Below, piece after piece: positions 1 through 9,830 of a stretch of 64,000 nt of DNA (positions are counted from its first letter, which is position 1; every line of letters starts with the position of its first letter). The stretch is from Acanthosepion pharaonis (lineage: Eukaryota; Mollusca; Cephalopoda; Sepiida; Sepiidae), in the NCBI GenBank assembly GCA_903632075.3, contig CAHIKZ030004732.1, positions 3,212,001 to 3,276,000 of the forward strand. The letters are read 5' to 3'. The notes beneath the pieces are model-generated. The model was not told where the DNA came from. It did not search any database and saw only the letters and a list, made by a program, of their open reading frames with translations. Position numbers and translations under genes: made by a program.

Positions 1-179
1 CTTGATCAGGACAAAGAGGCTGACTAGAATTTCACTCCGCCAATTCCTGTATGTGCAATCCTCACTCTACCCATTTGCCTCAACTTGAATAATAAAGATA
101 TTTATATATTTTTATATTTATGTGTTTGTCACATCAATTGAGCCCAGCAACAGAAACTAAGAAAAGAGTGCTGTAATAT

Positions 180-460
180 GAAGATGAGAATTGAAGCAAC
201 AGAGATAATGTTTCTGAAGGAGAATACTGAGGATATCATGAATGGAGCATGTAAGCAATGAGGAAGTTTTAAGGGAAATGGGAACAAAAACAATGCTTAT
301 ACTTAGAATCAAAAAGAGAAAATTGAAGTGTCTCAGACACATAATGAGTAAAAAGGAGTTGGAGAGTTTCATACTCACAGAATATATTGACGGTAAGAGG
401 GAAACATTGTGCAATCTATCTAAATATGTAAATGAATAGCAAAAAAGCAAGTGTGAGGGA
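180..460 (+). mobile_element. LINE-A fragment, C-terminal end of reverse transcriptase ORF
   Basis: The frame reads EHVSNEEVLREMG, then LKCLRHIMSKKELESF, then YIDGKRE. This is the usual tail of a large non-LTR family (called LINE-A here) whose complete tail has a WTxHVSNEEVL...FLGHIMRKEGLE...GYIEGKR pattern. The upstream reverse transcriptase is absent, as expected for a 5'-truncated copy. It lies in intron 4 of the CCDC148-like gene, antisense to it. Confidence 0.7.
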
Positions 461-599
461 TAATAAAAAGACAAATTTCACTTAGAGTGAGAAATTTTAG
501 ACAATTTTTGTCACCAGAACACATTTATATCTACTACTAATCCATGTATTATTGACACATCTGATTTGGTGCTATGTATTTAAGGATTCTAGATAAAAT

Positions 600-1030
600 A
601 CAAAGAAGAATATGCAATGTTACTGGTCCTAATCTGGCATCTCAGCTTCTATCACTGTAGCTTTCCCGTTGTCTGATGAAATTTCCTCTATGGTACCTAG
701 ATCTTAAGCCCAGTACAATAGCTAGATCTCATTTTACAGTTGATATGGTGAGATTCAATTGTAAGTCCTATGTTAACAGTTTCTTCTACTACACTTCTAA
801 CTTGTGGAACTCTCTTCCGGCTTCTTGCCATCCAGTCAACTTTGATCTTCAAAAATTTAAATGTAATGTCAATCGTTATCTTCTGTCTTCTCAATTCCTG
901 TTCTTTTATTGTTCTCTCTTCTTAATTATGTATTTATTTCTCATATTCTCTCACACTTGGTAACCCATTACATCTTAGTGGCTTTATTTCTTTGCTTGGT
1001 GGTGAAATGATTAAAAAAATGATAGAACTT
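600..1030 (+). mobile_element. LINE-B fragment, ORF2 C-terminus and 3' tail
   Basis: The reading frame has QRRICNVTGPNLASQLL and then, after a frame change, NSFFYYTSNLWNSLPASCHP and FDLQKFKCNVNRYLL. A phenylalanine-rich tail and a 3' tail (TAACCCATTACATC...GGTGAAATGATTAAAAAAA) follow. The same end occurs at 1085-1260, 1480-1610, 30725-31065 and 43718-44060, which defines a repeated non-LTR family (LINE-B). This copy is decayed. Confidence 0.7.
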
Positions 1031-1084
1031 GTGGAGAACCATGATCACTAATATCCTGAAGGAACATAGCAGATGCTTTAGAGA

Positions 1085-1260
1085 TGAAACCATAAGTTCT
1101 ATGATGATAGTTTCTTCTCTCACACTTCTCACTTGTGGAACTCTCTTCAAGTTTTTTGCTTTCCAGTCGACTTTGATCTTCAAAAGCTTAAATGCAATGT
1201 CAATCTTTGTCTTCTGCCTTATTACTCACCTGCTAATTATTTTGGGAAAAACATTTCATT
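1085..1260 (+). mobile_element. LINE-B fragment, short C-terminal piece
   Basis: It contains SSLTLLTCGTLFKFFAFQST-like sequence and the CTTAAATGCAATGTCAATC block shared with the LINE-B copy at 600-1030. Only the last part of the ORF is present and it is frameshifted. Confidence 0.6.
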
Positions 1261-1479
1261 TTCAGACAATTTTTTTTATTTGTTTTTAATACAGTAACTA
1301 GGAAACCAGATATATGAGTTGATAATTGGACTTGTTTCAAGCTCAGAAGGGCATAAAAAGAATCAAGATTGAGATATAAACATGTCTGCAGCTGGTTTTT
1401 GAATGTTATGTTTTGAACTTGCTTATTCGTCTGTGTCTGAAAAATACACTTTCGCTATAAATGCATATACACGTCTATG

Positions 1480-1615
1480 AGATTAATTCTTGTTCTTTTA
1501 TTGTCCTCTCTGCTTAATAGTAGATTTTTTTCTCATTTTATCTAACTCAGTAACCCTTTGCATCCTAGTGGCTTTATTACCTTTCTTGGAGTGAAATGAT
1601 TAAAAAGAATATGAT
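1480..1615 (+). mobile_element. LINE-B 3' tail only
   Basis: The stretch TTCTTTTATTGTCCTCTCTG, then TAACCCTTTGCATCCTAGTG and GAGTGAAATGATTAAAAAG is the untranslated tail of LINE-B without any coding sequence. It is the third LINE-B tail within 1 kb, so this intron collected several copies or one copy was duplicated. Confidence 0.55.
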
Positions 1616-1869
1616 GAAATTTGCCATGGGAAGAGATTGTTTCTTTCATGTAATTCTGTAAAAGCATATAAATGAATGTGGATGTTAAGGTGAACAAATT
1701 AGTGTTCAATGCTTTTATTATTTTTTATTTATCAGATCAAAAGTAACAGAAAAGGGAAACTGTGTTATAACAAACCTAAATTCATGCTAGTTAGATCAAC
1801 CATTCACTATTTGGCCAAATGTGATCTATCTTAAATAAAATGTAAAACTTATTTCCACAGTATAATTAC

Positions 1870-2065
1870 CTCAGAACATCAGTATACTGATCTTTCAACA
1901 GCTGTAGTCTGTCTTCAAAATTCTCATCTATCTTAAAGAACTCTGAAAGCAACTGTAGTTTTAAGTCTTCATCAGGACATGGCATAGCCATGGCTTCTGG
2001 AGGGACACCTCGCTCCACTTTAATGACTGCATCATTGGAGACTCCTATACTTTGCATTGCTTTTC
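1870..2065 (-). CDS. CCDC148: CCDC148-like exon 4
   Basis: This 196-bp exon has acceptor TTCTTTTGCCAG before 2065 and donor CTGAG|GTAATT after 1870. It encodes residues 198-261, an open frame of 64 codons between split codons. The segment PCPDEDLKLQLLSEFFKI corresponds closely to the CPYPDLKSSILSEFYKF block I remember from vertebrate CCDC148, which is the strongest single match of the four exons. The exon ends in phase 2 (AG), so the next exon must lie beyond the left edge. A methionine near its beginning is internal to the protein and is not a start. Confidence 0.82.
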
Positions 2066-2269
2066 CTGGCAAAAGAATTAACAAGAAACAGATTAGCCAA
2101 CGCTTTCAATCTAATGTTTTCACTGCCTTCTGGCAAATTAGGGAAACTTTGGATAATTAACTTTTCTAATTACTTGAAAACATTGAAGAACAAGAGATGA
2201 TTACACTGCAGTCAAAATTATTAACTGTCTTCTAAAATAATTACACTTTTTAGCGTCCCTTAAAACGCG

Positions 2270-2440
2270 TCTACAAGCACAAGTAGTGGGGATGTACAGG
2301 TAGTGTATATGTGGAATCAGCAAGCCAAGTTCAAATACCAAGATAATCTGTTGCATTTGCTTTTGCACTAGTACCTTTGGGATAAGTATGAATCTAGCTC
2401 TTCCCTCTATCTATGGGTTAAATAGCAGGTTTAGCAATGA
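2270..2440 (+). mobile_element. tRNA-derived SINE, diverged fragment
   Basis: A decayed B-box region (CAAGTTCAAATACC) is followed by ACCTTTGGGATAAGTATGAA and CTATGGGTTAAATAGCAGGT. These are in the same order as the better copies at 13612-13905 and 63625-63925. Confidence 0.55.
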
Positions 2441-3860
2441 GGAAACACTTCACCATCTTTCCCAGTAAATCATGGCAATCAATAAATAATAAAGAAAAGG
2501 AATTTGTGGTAGGTCCTGATTGTCTTCATACTAGAAGGGTACTACTGACGAGAAGGACTGTACAAATATTGTGCCGCTTGTGCACGAAATTGGAGTGCCA
2601 CAGTATGAACCCAAAGATTGAAGACTATTCATTGATAGTGACAAACAATCACTGAAAAGTTTTAAGCTGCACAATGGCAACCAGTTTTTCTCCGTACACC
2701 TCGTTAACTCAACTATAATGAAGGAGAACTATGAAGCAGTGAAGTATGTTCTGGAGAAAATTCATTATGATCAACATGAGTGGTTTATTCACATTGACCT
2801 GAAGATGTTGAAATCTTTGTTGGGACGACAGTCAATGTTCACCAAGTATCCATGCTTTCTATGCAGATGGGATAGTAGGGACAATGCTCAGCATTACACG
2901 AACAAAGAACAAGGCATCAATTCCTCCCCAACAGGGGAGGAATTGATGCCTTGCAGAATAACAAATATCATCAATAAGTCTCTGGAGGATAGAGACAAGA
3001 TACTTTCCCCACTGCTGCACATCAAGCTCAGCTTGATCAAGCAGTTCATCAAAGCTCTGGATAAGGATAGTAGCTGCTTCACTGACTTGTGCTAGGCTTT
3101 TTCAGAACTGACAATGAAGAAGTTGAAAGATGCCATTATTGATAGTTGTCAAATCTGGCAGCTCATCAGATATCCAGAGTTTGAAAATTCAATGAATGAA
3201 GTGGAACTGGAGGCATGGAAGGGTTTTGTTCTGGTTGTGAAGAACTTTCTTGGCAATGACAAGGCCAGGAACTATGCAGAACTTGTCATCAATATTCTGA
3301 CTGCTTTCAGAAACCTCAGATAAAACATGAGCATCAAAATGCATTATTCATTCTCATATATGGATTGGTTTCCTGAGAATTTGGGATCAATGAGGATGAA
3401 CAGTGGGGAGAGATTCCATCAGAACATGAAAGAGATAGAGACCCAGTATCAGGGGCATTGGAATGCAGTCATAATGGCTGATTACTGCTGGACTTTGAAG
3501 AGAGACACCTCTGCCGCTGATAATTCTAAGGGTTTGAATTTCAAGCCCTGAATATTGAACAATGATGACATAACATGCAATTTATATGTACTTACATTTA
3601 TCAATGTATACTATTCAATTTATTGTAATCAATATTTGTAATATTTAATTAATAAATAATAATAACAATTTTTTTCTCTCATTTTGTATGAGAAAGATTA
3701 ACAAAATTCAATTGATAATGTCACAAAAATATAATTGATTTAGTCATAAAATTGGATTTTTAAAAACTCAACATAGCACAAAAACATGACCTGATTGAGA
3801 GAAACGGATGTCATTTTCAGATTCACAAGTGAAAAATTGTCCTAAATCATTTGGAAATGT
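2440..3860 (+). mobile_element. Unclassified repeated ORF element, copy 1
   Basis: Successive open stretches on the plus strand are fragments of one long protein: MKENYEAVKYVLEKIHYDQ, then TKYPCFLCRWDSRDNAQHYT, LHIKLSLIKQFIKALDKDSS, then FVLVVKNFLGNDKARNYAEL, and RFHQNMKEIETQYQG with MADYCWTLKRDT. A second copy lies at 51430-52870, and the two share coding and 3' non-coding sequence down to CCTAAATCATTTGGAAA. I remember proteins with the KYPCFLC, PPLHIKLGL, RFHQ and DYCWxLKR motifs from many invertebrate and fish genomes, always unannotated. I cannot name the enzyme class. Stops and frameshifts make this copy inactive. It sits in intron 3 of the CCDC148-like gene, antisense. Confidence 0.6.
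2911..2952. repeat. Perfect 19-bp inverted repeat with 4-base loop
   Basis: AAGGCATCAATTCCTCCCC at 2911-2929 is the exact reverse complement of 2934-2952, with loop AACA. In the sister copy near 51955-51970 only the right arm is present. The left arm therefore appears to be a new inverted copy made in this element. Confidence 0.85.
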
Positions 3861-4009
3861 TTTTTTTTTGTTTCCCGGTGTTATGATGAATAATAGTTCT
3901 CTCATGGATAGAACAACCATTTATTCAACAACTATTGTGATTCAATCACACCACAGATCTCAAATGGAACCCATATATACAATCCATTACTAAAGATGCT
4001 GGAAAAATA

Positions 4010-4740
4010 GTCAATTCCTGGTACCACTTCAGTAAGTATCTGACATCACTTGCTACGCTCTATCTTTATAAGAGCCAGATCAGACCCAAAATAGAGTATT
4101 GCTATCATATCTGAGCTGACCATTCTTCACTTGCCTGTCTTGATAGAGTTCAAAAGTTTCTACATGGCCCTGTGGGTGATGAATTATTTCCATCATACAA
4201 CACCTTTCCCACAGAAGAAACATTGCAAGCCTCTTGCTAATTTATTGATATTTCCATGGCAAGTGTCCTTTGTAACTTGGACCCAGCATGCCAGTTACAA
4301 AAGAGGAATCATCCTTTCCTTTTGTATTCCATTGTTAAGTACCATTCAGACAGCTTCTTCCCAATAACTGCTGCTTTGTGGAACAAACTCCTGGCAGGAT
4401 GTTTTCCAGTCACTACAACCTTGACCTCTTCAAGTCTTGCGTTGACCATTATCTTTTCCTTTCATATTCCCATAGGAAGAAGTAAGTACCATTTAGACAG
4501 CTGCCTCCCAAGAACTGCTGCTTTGTGGAACAGACTCCTGGCAGGATGTTTTCCCAATCACTACAATTTTTATCTCTTCAAGTCTCGAGTTAATCATTAT
4601 CTTTTCTGCATTACCCCATGTTCTTCACTTCTTTCTTACACTCATACAACACCACACAGTAACTCTCTATTTTGAGTGGCTCTTGTGCCTTTCATTGGAT
4701 GAATATTAGTAAAAAAAATAATAAATAAAACTAAACTTTA
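4010..4740 (+). mobile_element. LINE-C fragment with internal tandem duplication
   Basis: Frames read YKSQIRPKIEYCYHI, SSLACLDRVQKFLHGPVGDE and then SDSFFPITAALWNKLLAGCF. This is the C-terminal region of a Jockey/CR1-like non-LTR element, also present on the minus strand at 60600-62170. The segment that starts with AGTACCAT, encodes TAALWN(K/R)LLAGCF and ends near the stop is present twice in tandem, starting near 4338 and near 4485. Stops and frame changes show that the copy is dead. Confidence 0.68.
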
Positions 4741-6158
4741 TCTTATCAATTTTTCAACTTAATAACTAAATTTAAGAACTGAAGTAATGAATCAAACAGC
4801 ATCAAAGAGCAAAGCATATCTTTTAGAGAATTTAAAGACTCAGGACCAGGATAATTATTAATAAGTTTTGACTTTAATTTTCATAAGCCAAAACCTTATT
4901 CTTTATTTCCACTTTGTGTTGTTAACTGAGTGTTGTAGATTGACAGGGTAGGTAGTTGCAATGAATAGCAACTGAAAATGGAAGTAATGCAAATAAAATA
5001 TTAACAATGACTAGCAATATTTGATATTAATAATAGGTTGAAACAAAAAATGTCTAATTTGTCTTTGCATATGATTTGTGTGTGGATTGAGAATTTTAAA
5101 TGTTTGTACATTAAAAATAAAAACAGGAAAATGAAATGCATTTTCATCATTTTATGTTCTTTTCTTTCCAGAAAGGAAAAAAATGTATACAAACAGCAAA
5201 ACAGATATGTGCCATTTATGGGGATGTTGCCATAGCATAAGTGGTTCTCTAGGTTCAGACATGGAAATTTTGATCTGGAAAGCCAAAAAGATTCCAGTAG
5301 GCCTGCAGTCATACATGATGGCCAAATTAAAACACTGCTTAAAAATAATTAGCTGCAGGAGAGTTTGGGATGTCTAGCTAGATATGGGCCTCTGTGCAAC
5401 TGGTTAAGATCTGGGTGTTTTTAAAATGCCTTATGCTAATAAAAGCTATGAGCAAAGAACATTCAGCAAGTGGCAAGACACGGTGTCTTGTGAAATCAGT
5501 CTCATGGGCATTTTGTTCCTCAAGTTGCTGTGATTTTCGAGGCAGTGTTATCTTTTTGTTACCTCCTGTCTCTTTCCCTTCTTGTTAAATAATAGTTTAG
5601 CAGACTATTATTTTTAGAGAAACATATTTTTGCTCTGACTTTCTCAATTTCACCTTTGAAGTCAGATACAGGACAAAACAAAGGAAGTCAATTTTGATTG
5701 GCTGAACTAACATGGGAATGATAAACAGAGAAAGGTTTTTTGTGTAGTCAAGTCTAAACCATCATACAATGTAGTCATGTTCTCTGTCATGTCTGGATCT
5801 GCTCTCCAGCAGGGTGAGAGAACAAACCCACTGGATAGTTAGAGATGTATGCATCAACATAAATAAAATAGTTAAGTTTAAAATTCTCTTTATTGATGTC
5901 TTTTATCTTCAAACAAAACAATTAGCAATAACCTGACAAGATAAAACAAGAGAGAAGGAGGTAACTTTATTATAGAGTTGACACTGTTGCCCCAAGACCA
6001 CCCCCACCAAGGGGCTATGCAAGACTCTCTCCTTATTATTCCTGTAGTTATTGGGAGAGTAATTGGTTAGCTGTTCCCGCTCCAATCTCAACAGACTCTT
6101 TACTTCCATTTCAACATGTTCAACCAGAGAATTTAAAGACAAAGACAAAGATACTCAC
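4741..6158. other. Intron 3 sequence without recognised features
   Basis: AT-rich sequence with short open frames that show no family motif, no clear terminal repeats and no tandem array. I see nothing to annotate beyond its being intronic. Confidence 0.5.
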
Positions 6159-6334
6159 TGATTTCTTCTTCAAGTTTCATTTGCTCATTGCTCAGCTTCT
6201 TCATAACTTCTTCTTGCTGCTCAGACACAGATTTTACTGTCCGCATGATCTCTTTAGCTTTTGCTTGCAGTTTTGAATCTTTGATATTACATGTTTCTGT
6301 CACATTTTCCTGGAGCCAAAATTTGAGATCCTCA
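6159..6334 (-). CDS. CCDC148: CCDC148-like exon 3, coiled coil
   Basis: The exon is 176 bp, with acceptor GATTTCACAG before 6334 and donor AAATCA|GTGAGT after 6159. It reads open only in the frame demanded by the previous exon: one base, 58 codons, one base. It encodes about residues 139-196, beginning EDLKFWLQEN and running into a heptad-like region (EIMRTVKSVSEQQEEVMKKL) typical of coiled coil. The order of motifs agrees with remembered CCDC148, where a DLKY segment is followed by a KK-QLK-VFERL-type helix. The single A at the end joins GA of the next exon to make an AGA codon. No frame damage is seen. Confidence 0.78.
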
Positions 6335-6399
6335 CTGTGAAATCAAATGTCCAGTATTAAAATAGAACTGATTGTACATCATAATAATGACATCCTAAT

Positions 6400-6895
6400 G
6401 TTGATAAGCCTATATAGCACAACAATCCCTAGAGAACTATAAGTCCAACCAGGATTTATTACTAACAAAATAAGATATGCTAATGACACTATGTTGATGG
6501 TAGACAAAAAAAAATATTCAAAGTTAGTATATAAGGTAGGAAAAGAAAGCAGTAAGAAAGGACAAGCCATCAACTGCAAGGAGGCAGAATGTATGGCCAT
6601 TAACAAGAGGGTCAGCCCAAGATGCAAGTTACAAATTGAAGACATCGCAATTGAGCATGTACAAAAATTTAACTGTCTGGAAAGTGTTGTAACAGATGAT
6701 GGAAAATATAACAAGGAAATCCAAAGGATGCATTGGAAAAACAAATATGACTTCAAAAACTAAACAAAGTATTAAGGAACAGGAAAAGTTTGTTGGAAAC
6801 AAAGCTAAGATTGCTCAATGGCTATGTAATAGCAATCCTCTTATGTGGCAGTGAATGCTGGACAATGTCCTCACAAATGATAGACATCAAATTGA
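6400..6895 (+). mobile_element. LINE-A fragment, reverse transcriptase palm and thumb
   Basis: The frame includes the catalytic palm motif as RYANDTMLMVD, where family members carry YADD, so one catalytic Asp is changed to Asn. Further on come VQKFNCLESVVTDDGKY and LLNGYVIAILLCGSECWT, the usual LINE-A order. The last motif is reached only after a frame change. Antisense to the host gene, in intron 2. Confidence 0.7.
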
Positions 6896-7310
6896 AGATG
6901 TGCAGGTACAGAAATTTATTTTTCTAAGAAGATTTATAACAGACAACAGAAAAATATGATGAAAATCTGAAGATGCATAGGAATTCTGAAAGATGCATTC
7001 CAAAAGTTATGCAAATTTTTAAAAAAGAAATTTTTAGTTAGAAACCAAGAAAAAATGCTGAACTGCTATGTAATATCAATTCTTTGAATATGGCAGTGAA
7101 TGCTAAAGAATTTCCTCAAAGATGAATAGGAAACTTGAGGCGACAGAGATATGGTCCAAGGATACTGAAATACTATGGATGGAATATGTGAGGAATGAGA
7201 AAAGTTTTAAAGAAAATCTGAACAAAATGGCCATTGCTCTTATAATCAGAATTGAAATTTCTAGGACAGGTAACTGTGTAGATGTGATCAGCATCTGGCT
7301 ACCTTAGTGA
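6896..7310 (+). mobile_element. LINE-A, second partial copy of the same region
   Basis: VQKFIFLRRFITDN, a NCYVISIL block followed by a decayed ECWT region, and WSKDTEILWMEYVRNE repeat the order of the copy just upstream. The two are therefore tandem or overlapping insertions of the same family. Many stops. Confidence 0.55.
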
Positions 7311-7479
7311 AATAAACATACATAAAATCAAGTGTTTTGTCTTGTTGGTAATGTGTTGGAATTGTTTGTAATGTGTTGTTCTTTTTTAAGGAAATAAGAA
7401 GGTAATAGTCAAGAAATGAAATAAAAACAGACTTAATAAATGTTACTACATTTTTAGTGTATACAATAAGCAATGGAAC

Positions 7480-7745
7480 ATCTAATGTAAGGGAATCAAT
7501 AAAATATAAATAAAATTTCTGGGACATATTATTAGGAAAGAGGATTTGAAAAGTTTAACACTCACAGGACATGTTGAAGAAAGGAGGGGCAAAGGAAAAT
7601 AGAGAGTAATCTATAAGTTTGTACGAATGGATGGCAAAGCAGGGTCAAAGGGTTACAAAAGGCAGGATGTTGTGGAGAGTCATGATTGCGCAGATGCTGA
7701 AGGGATATGGCATATAAAAGAAGAAGAAGAATAAAGAGAGCTAAA
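7480..7745 (+). mobile_element. LINE-A 3' end with GAA-rich tail
   Basis: KFLGHIIRKEDLKSLTLTGH leads into the family's last coding block and ends in AAGAAGAAGAAGAATAAAG, the microsatellite-like tail typical of the 3' end of this family. Confidence 0.62.
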
Positions 7746-7856
7746 AACTTAAGATGTAGTGTAATAGATAATACAGCTAACCTTAGACAAAGTTTTATCA
7801 AACGTTTGCCACTGTGGGAAGCAGACTACCAAATGGGTGCCTTCTAGAAACACTTC

Positions 7857-8703
7857 AGGGTGCAAAATGGAAAAGTTGTCGTCATTTTATATTCTTAATT
7901 TCTTGCATGCTTGTTGTTTGTTTTTGATTTTCTTAACTGCACAGTATAGCAGGTTCAGTTGGGCACCATCTGTGAGAAAAAAAGCATTATGATGCAATTC
8001 ACTCCACCATAAATTTGGAGACTGCATGCTGTACTACTTGGCATTCATGCTGGAAGCTTCAATATAAACATTTCAGAGTGTTTTGTGTCAATGTGCAGAT
8101 AGAGCAGAGGATTTAGAAAGAGTTGGATGAGTCTAATGGTGATTACGAAGGTATGGCAGCTCAGAAAACTCACTCGAATTTGTTAGTGGGAGCCTCAGAA
8201 TCAACACAGAGGCAGATATAAAGTGCCTTGGGGAGGTAGTGGTGCTGTGGGTCAAGAGGATGACTGCTGGAAGGCCCTATGTCTGGCAACAAGACTCTAC
8301 ACCATACCACACTAGCAGGAGTACCTAGTCATAGCTGTCAGACAATTTCTGCAACCACATCATCCCTTACTCCCCAGACAGCAAAACCCCTTGATCACTA
8401 TGTGTGGGGCACAATTGAGTGAGCAACCAACAAAACTCCTTGTAACACCAAAGATGAACTGAATGTAAGCATTATGGCAGCATTCACCAACTTAAAAAAG
8501 TAAACTGTCCAGAACAGATGCAGGAAATTCCAAAGTTGTCTGGAGGCTATGGTGGAAGCTGATGGTGATTTTATTGAATAAATTTACTCTTTAGTATTTC
8601 AAGATATTTTTGTATAATTTTGGTAAATATATCTGTAAAATGAGATGTCAGTGTTATTTTCATGTTTGCTTAATTTAGGCGACAATTTATCCATCGCAAC
8701 CAT
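7857..8703 (+). mobile_element. Mariner-like element copy A, internally shortened
   Basis: The left end AGGGTGCAAAATGGAAAAGT resembles the reverse complement of the right end (GGTTGCGATGGATAAATTGT), giving decayed terminal inverted repeats. Inside, WQQDSTPYHTSRS, then a proline-rich stretch, DHYVWG-like sequence and CNTKDELN match the C-terminal catalytic half of an IS630/Tc1/mariner transposase (QQDSAP...NSPD...LDYYVWG). The N-terminal half is poor or missing. A related copy ends at 12648. Confidence 0.62.
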
Positions 8704-9196
8704 TATAACCTCAAGTCATGAATCAAATATTATCTATCCTCCTTATCCTTATAATTTTCACTTCCTAATACCTCCTCTTTCATTCATATCACAAAGATCA
8801 TTCATCATTACCATTTTAACAGTAACTCTCTACCTTGAGTCTTGTATTGGGTTAATTCCAGTATGAAAAAACTATAAAAAAAAGAAAATCAATAAATCTA
8901 GGAGTATTCCAAATATTTCCCAAGTTACCATCAACCATATAAAAATTTAGCTTGTACAGTTCACAAAGGACATTCTTTTATTATAGTAATGGCTATAAAA
9001 GACACTGCATCATCTAAGTACACGTTTATCTAGATGCTAGAAAGCAGAGTGACTATTTTTTTCTTTTTTTTACTAAAGTTCTCCAATACAAGTCTCAAGA
9101 GCCACTCAAGGTAGAGGATTACTACTGTGAGGAAGAGATGTAACAAGAGATCCTTAAGTAAAAGATCTGCATGCAGAGGCTAACATAAATACTTAC

Positions 9197-9254
9197 CTTT
9201 TCTCTTGTGCATAAGACAAAGATAGGTTTGTCAAAGGAGACCAGCACAGGACAC
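9197..9254 (-). other. Possible frame-breaking cassette exon in CCDC148-like intron 2
   Basis: A 58-bp segment on the minus strand has an acceptor (CAACTTTAG) and a near-ideal donor (AAAAG|GTAAGT). Placed between the exons at 44150 and 6334 it reads 19 codons without a stop. Because 58 is not a multiple of three, it then turns the opening TGAG of the next exon into an immediate TGA. Inclusion would therefore truncate the protein. I do not recognise its peptide. It may be a poison exon, an alternative terminal exon of a repeat, or a chance pair of splice-like signals. Confidence 0.3.
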
Positions 9255-9524
9255 CTAAAGTTGAATTCAACAGATATTAAATTGAATAGTATCTGATGTT
9301 AATATCACTTTTTAAACTTTTATGTATGAAATTATGAATGGCACTCTTTGTAACAGAATTTTTCATAATCTTTTCTAATTTGCAAAAGGAAAAAGAGAAT
9401 AAATGCTGATTTGTAACACAAGTTGAACATACTTAACTTCTAGTGTTTGTGAAGAAAAACTTTAAAAATCTAATTAAAATTAAGATTTAGTATTTTATTA
9501 GAAACAAATAAAGGCATGCAGGAT

Positions 9525-9830
9525 GACTGTGTAATATCCATTCTCTTATATGGCGGTGAATGCAGGACAATCAGGGAAAACTGAAGGGTAACAAAAATAT
9601 GGTTCTACAGAAACATACTAATAATTGCATAGGCGGAGCAAGTAAGCAAGAAGGAAATCTTAAAGAAAATATCAACTTAAAAAGAACACTTACATTCAGA
9701 ATAAAAAAAAGATAACTGAAATTCCTTGGACACATATTGATGAAGGAAGGCTTAGAAAATTAAACCTTTAGAGGACATATTGAGGACCTATGGAGAGAGA
9801 TGGGATAAGGCAGCAAGACATTAAGCTACA
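9525..9830 (+). mobile_element. LINE-A C-terminal fragment
   Basis: CVISILLYGGECRTI, then VTKIWFYRNI, KFLGHILMKEGLEN and RGHIEDLWREMG follow the LINE-A order through several frame changes. It starts abruptly inside the ORF, as in 5' truncation. Confidence 0.65.

Noticed and set aside
1870..2085. Start codon of a separate small gene in exon 4
   Set aside because: The ATG is internal to an exon with a clear acceptor upstream, and the frame continues from the previous exon.
2894..3082. 62-codon minus-strand frame across the hairpin
   Set aside because: It is antisense to the recognisable element frame and exists only because of the inverted repeat.
9197..9254. Constitutive exon of the CCDC148-like gene
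   Set aside because: The flanking exons already join in frame without it, and including it creates a stop. Kept only as a possible alternative exon.
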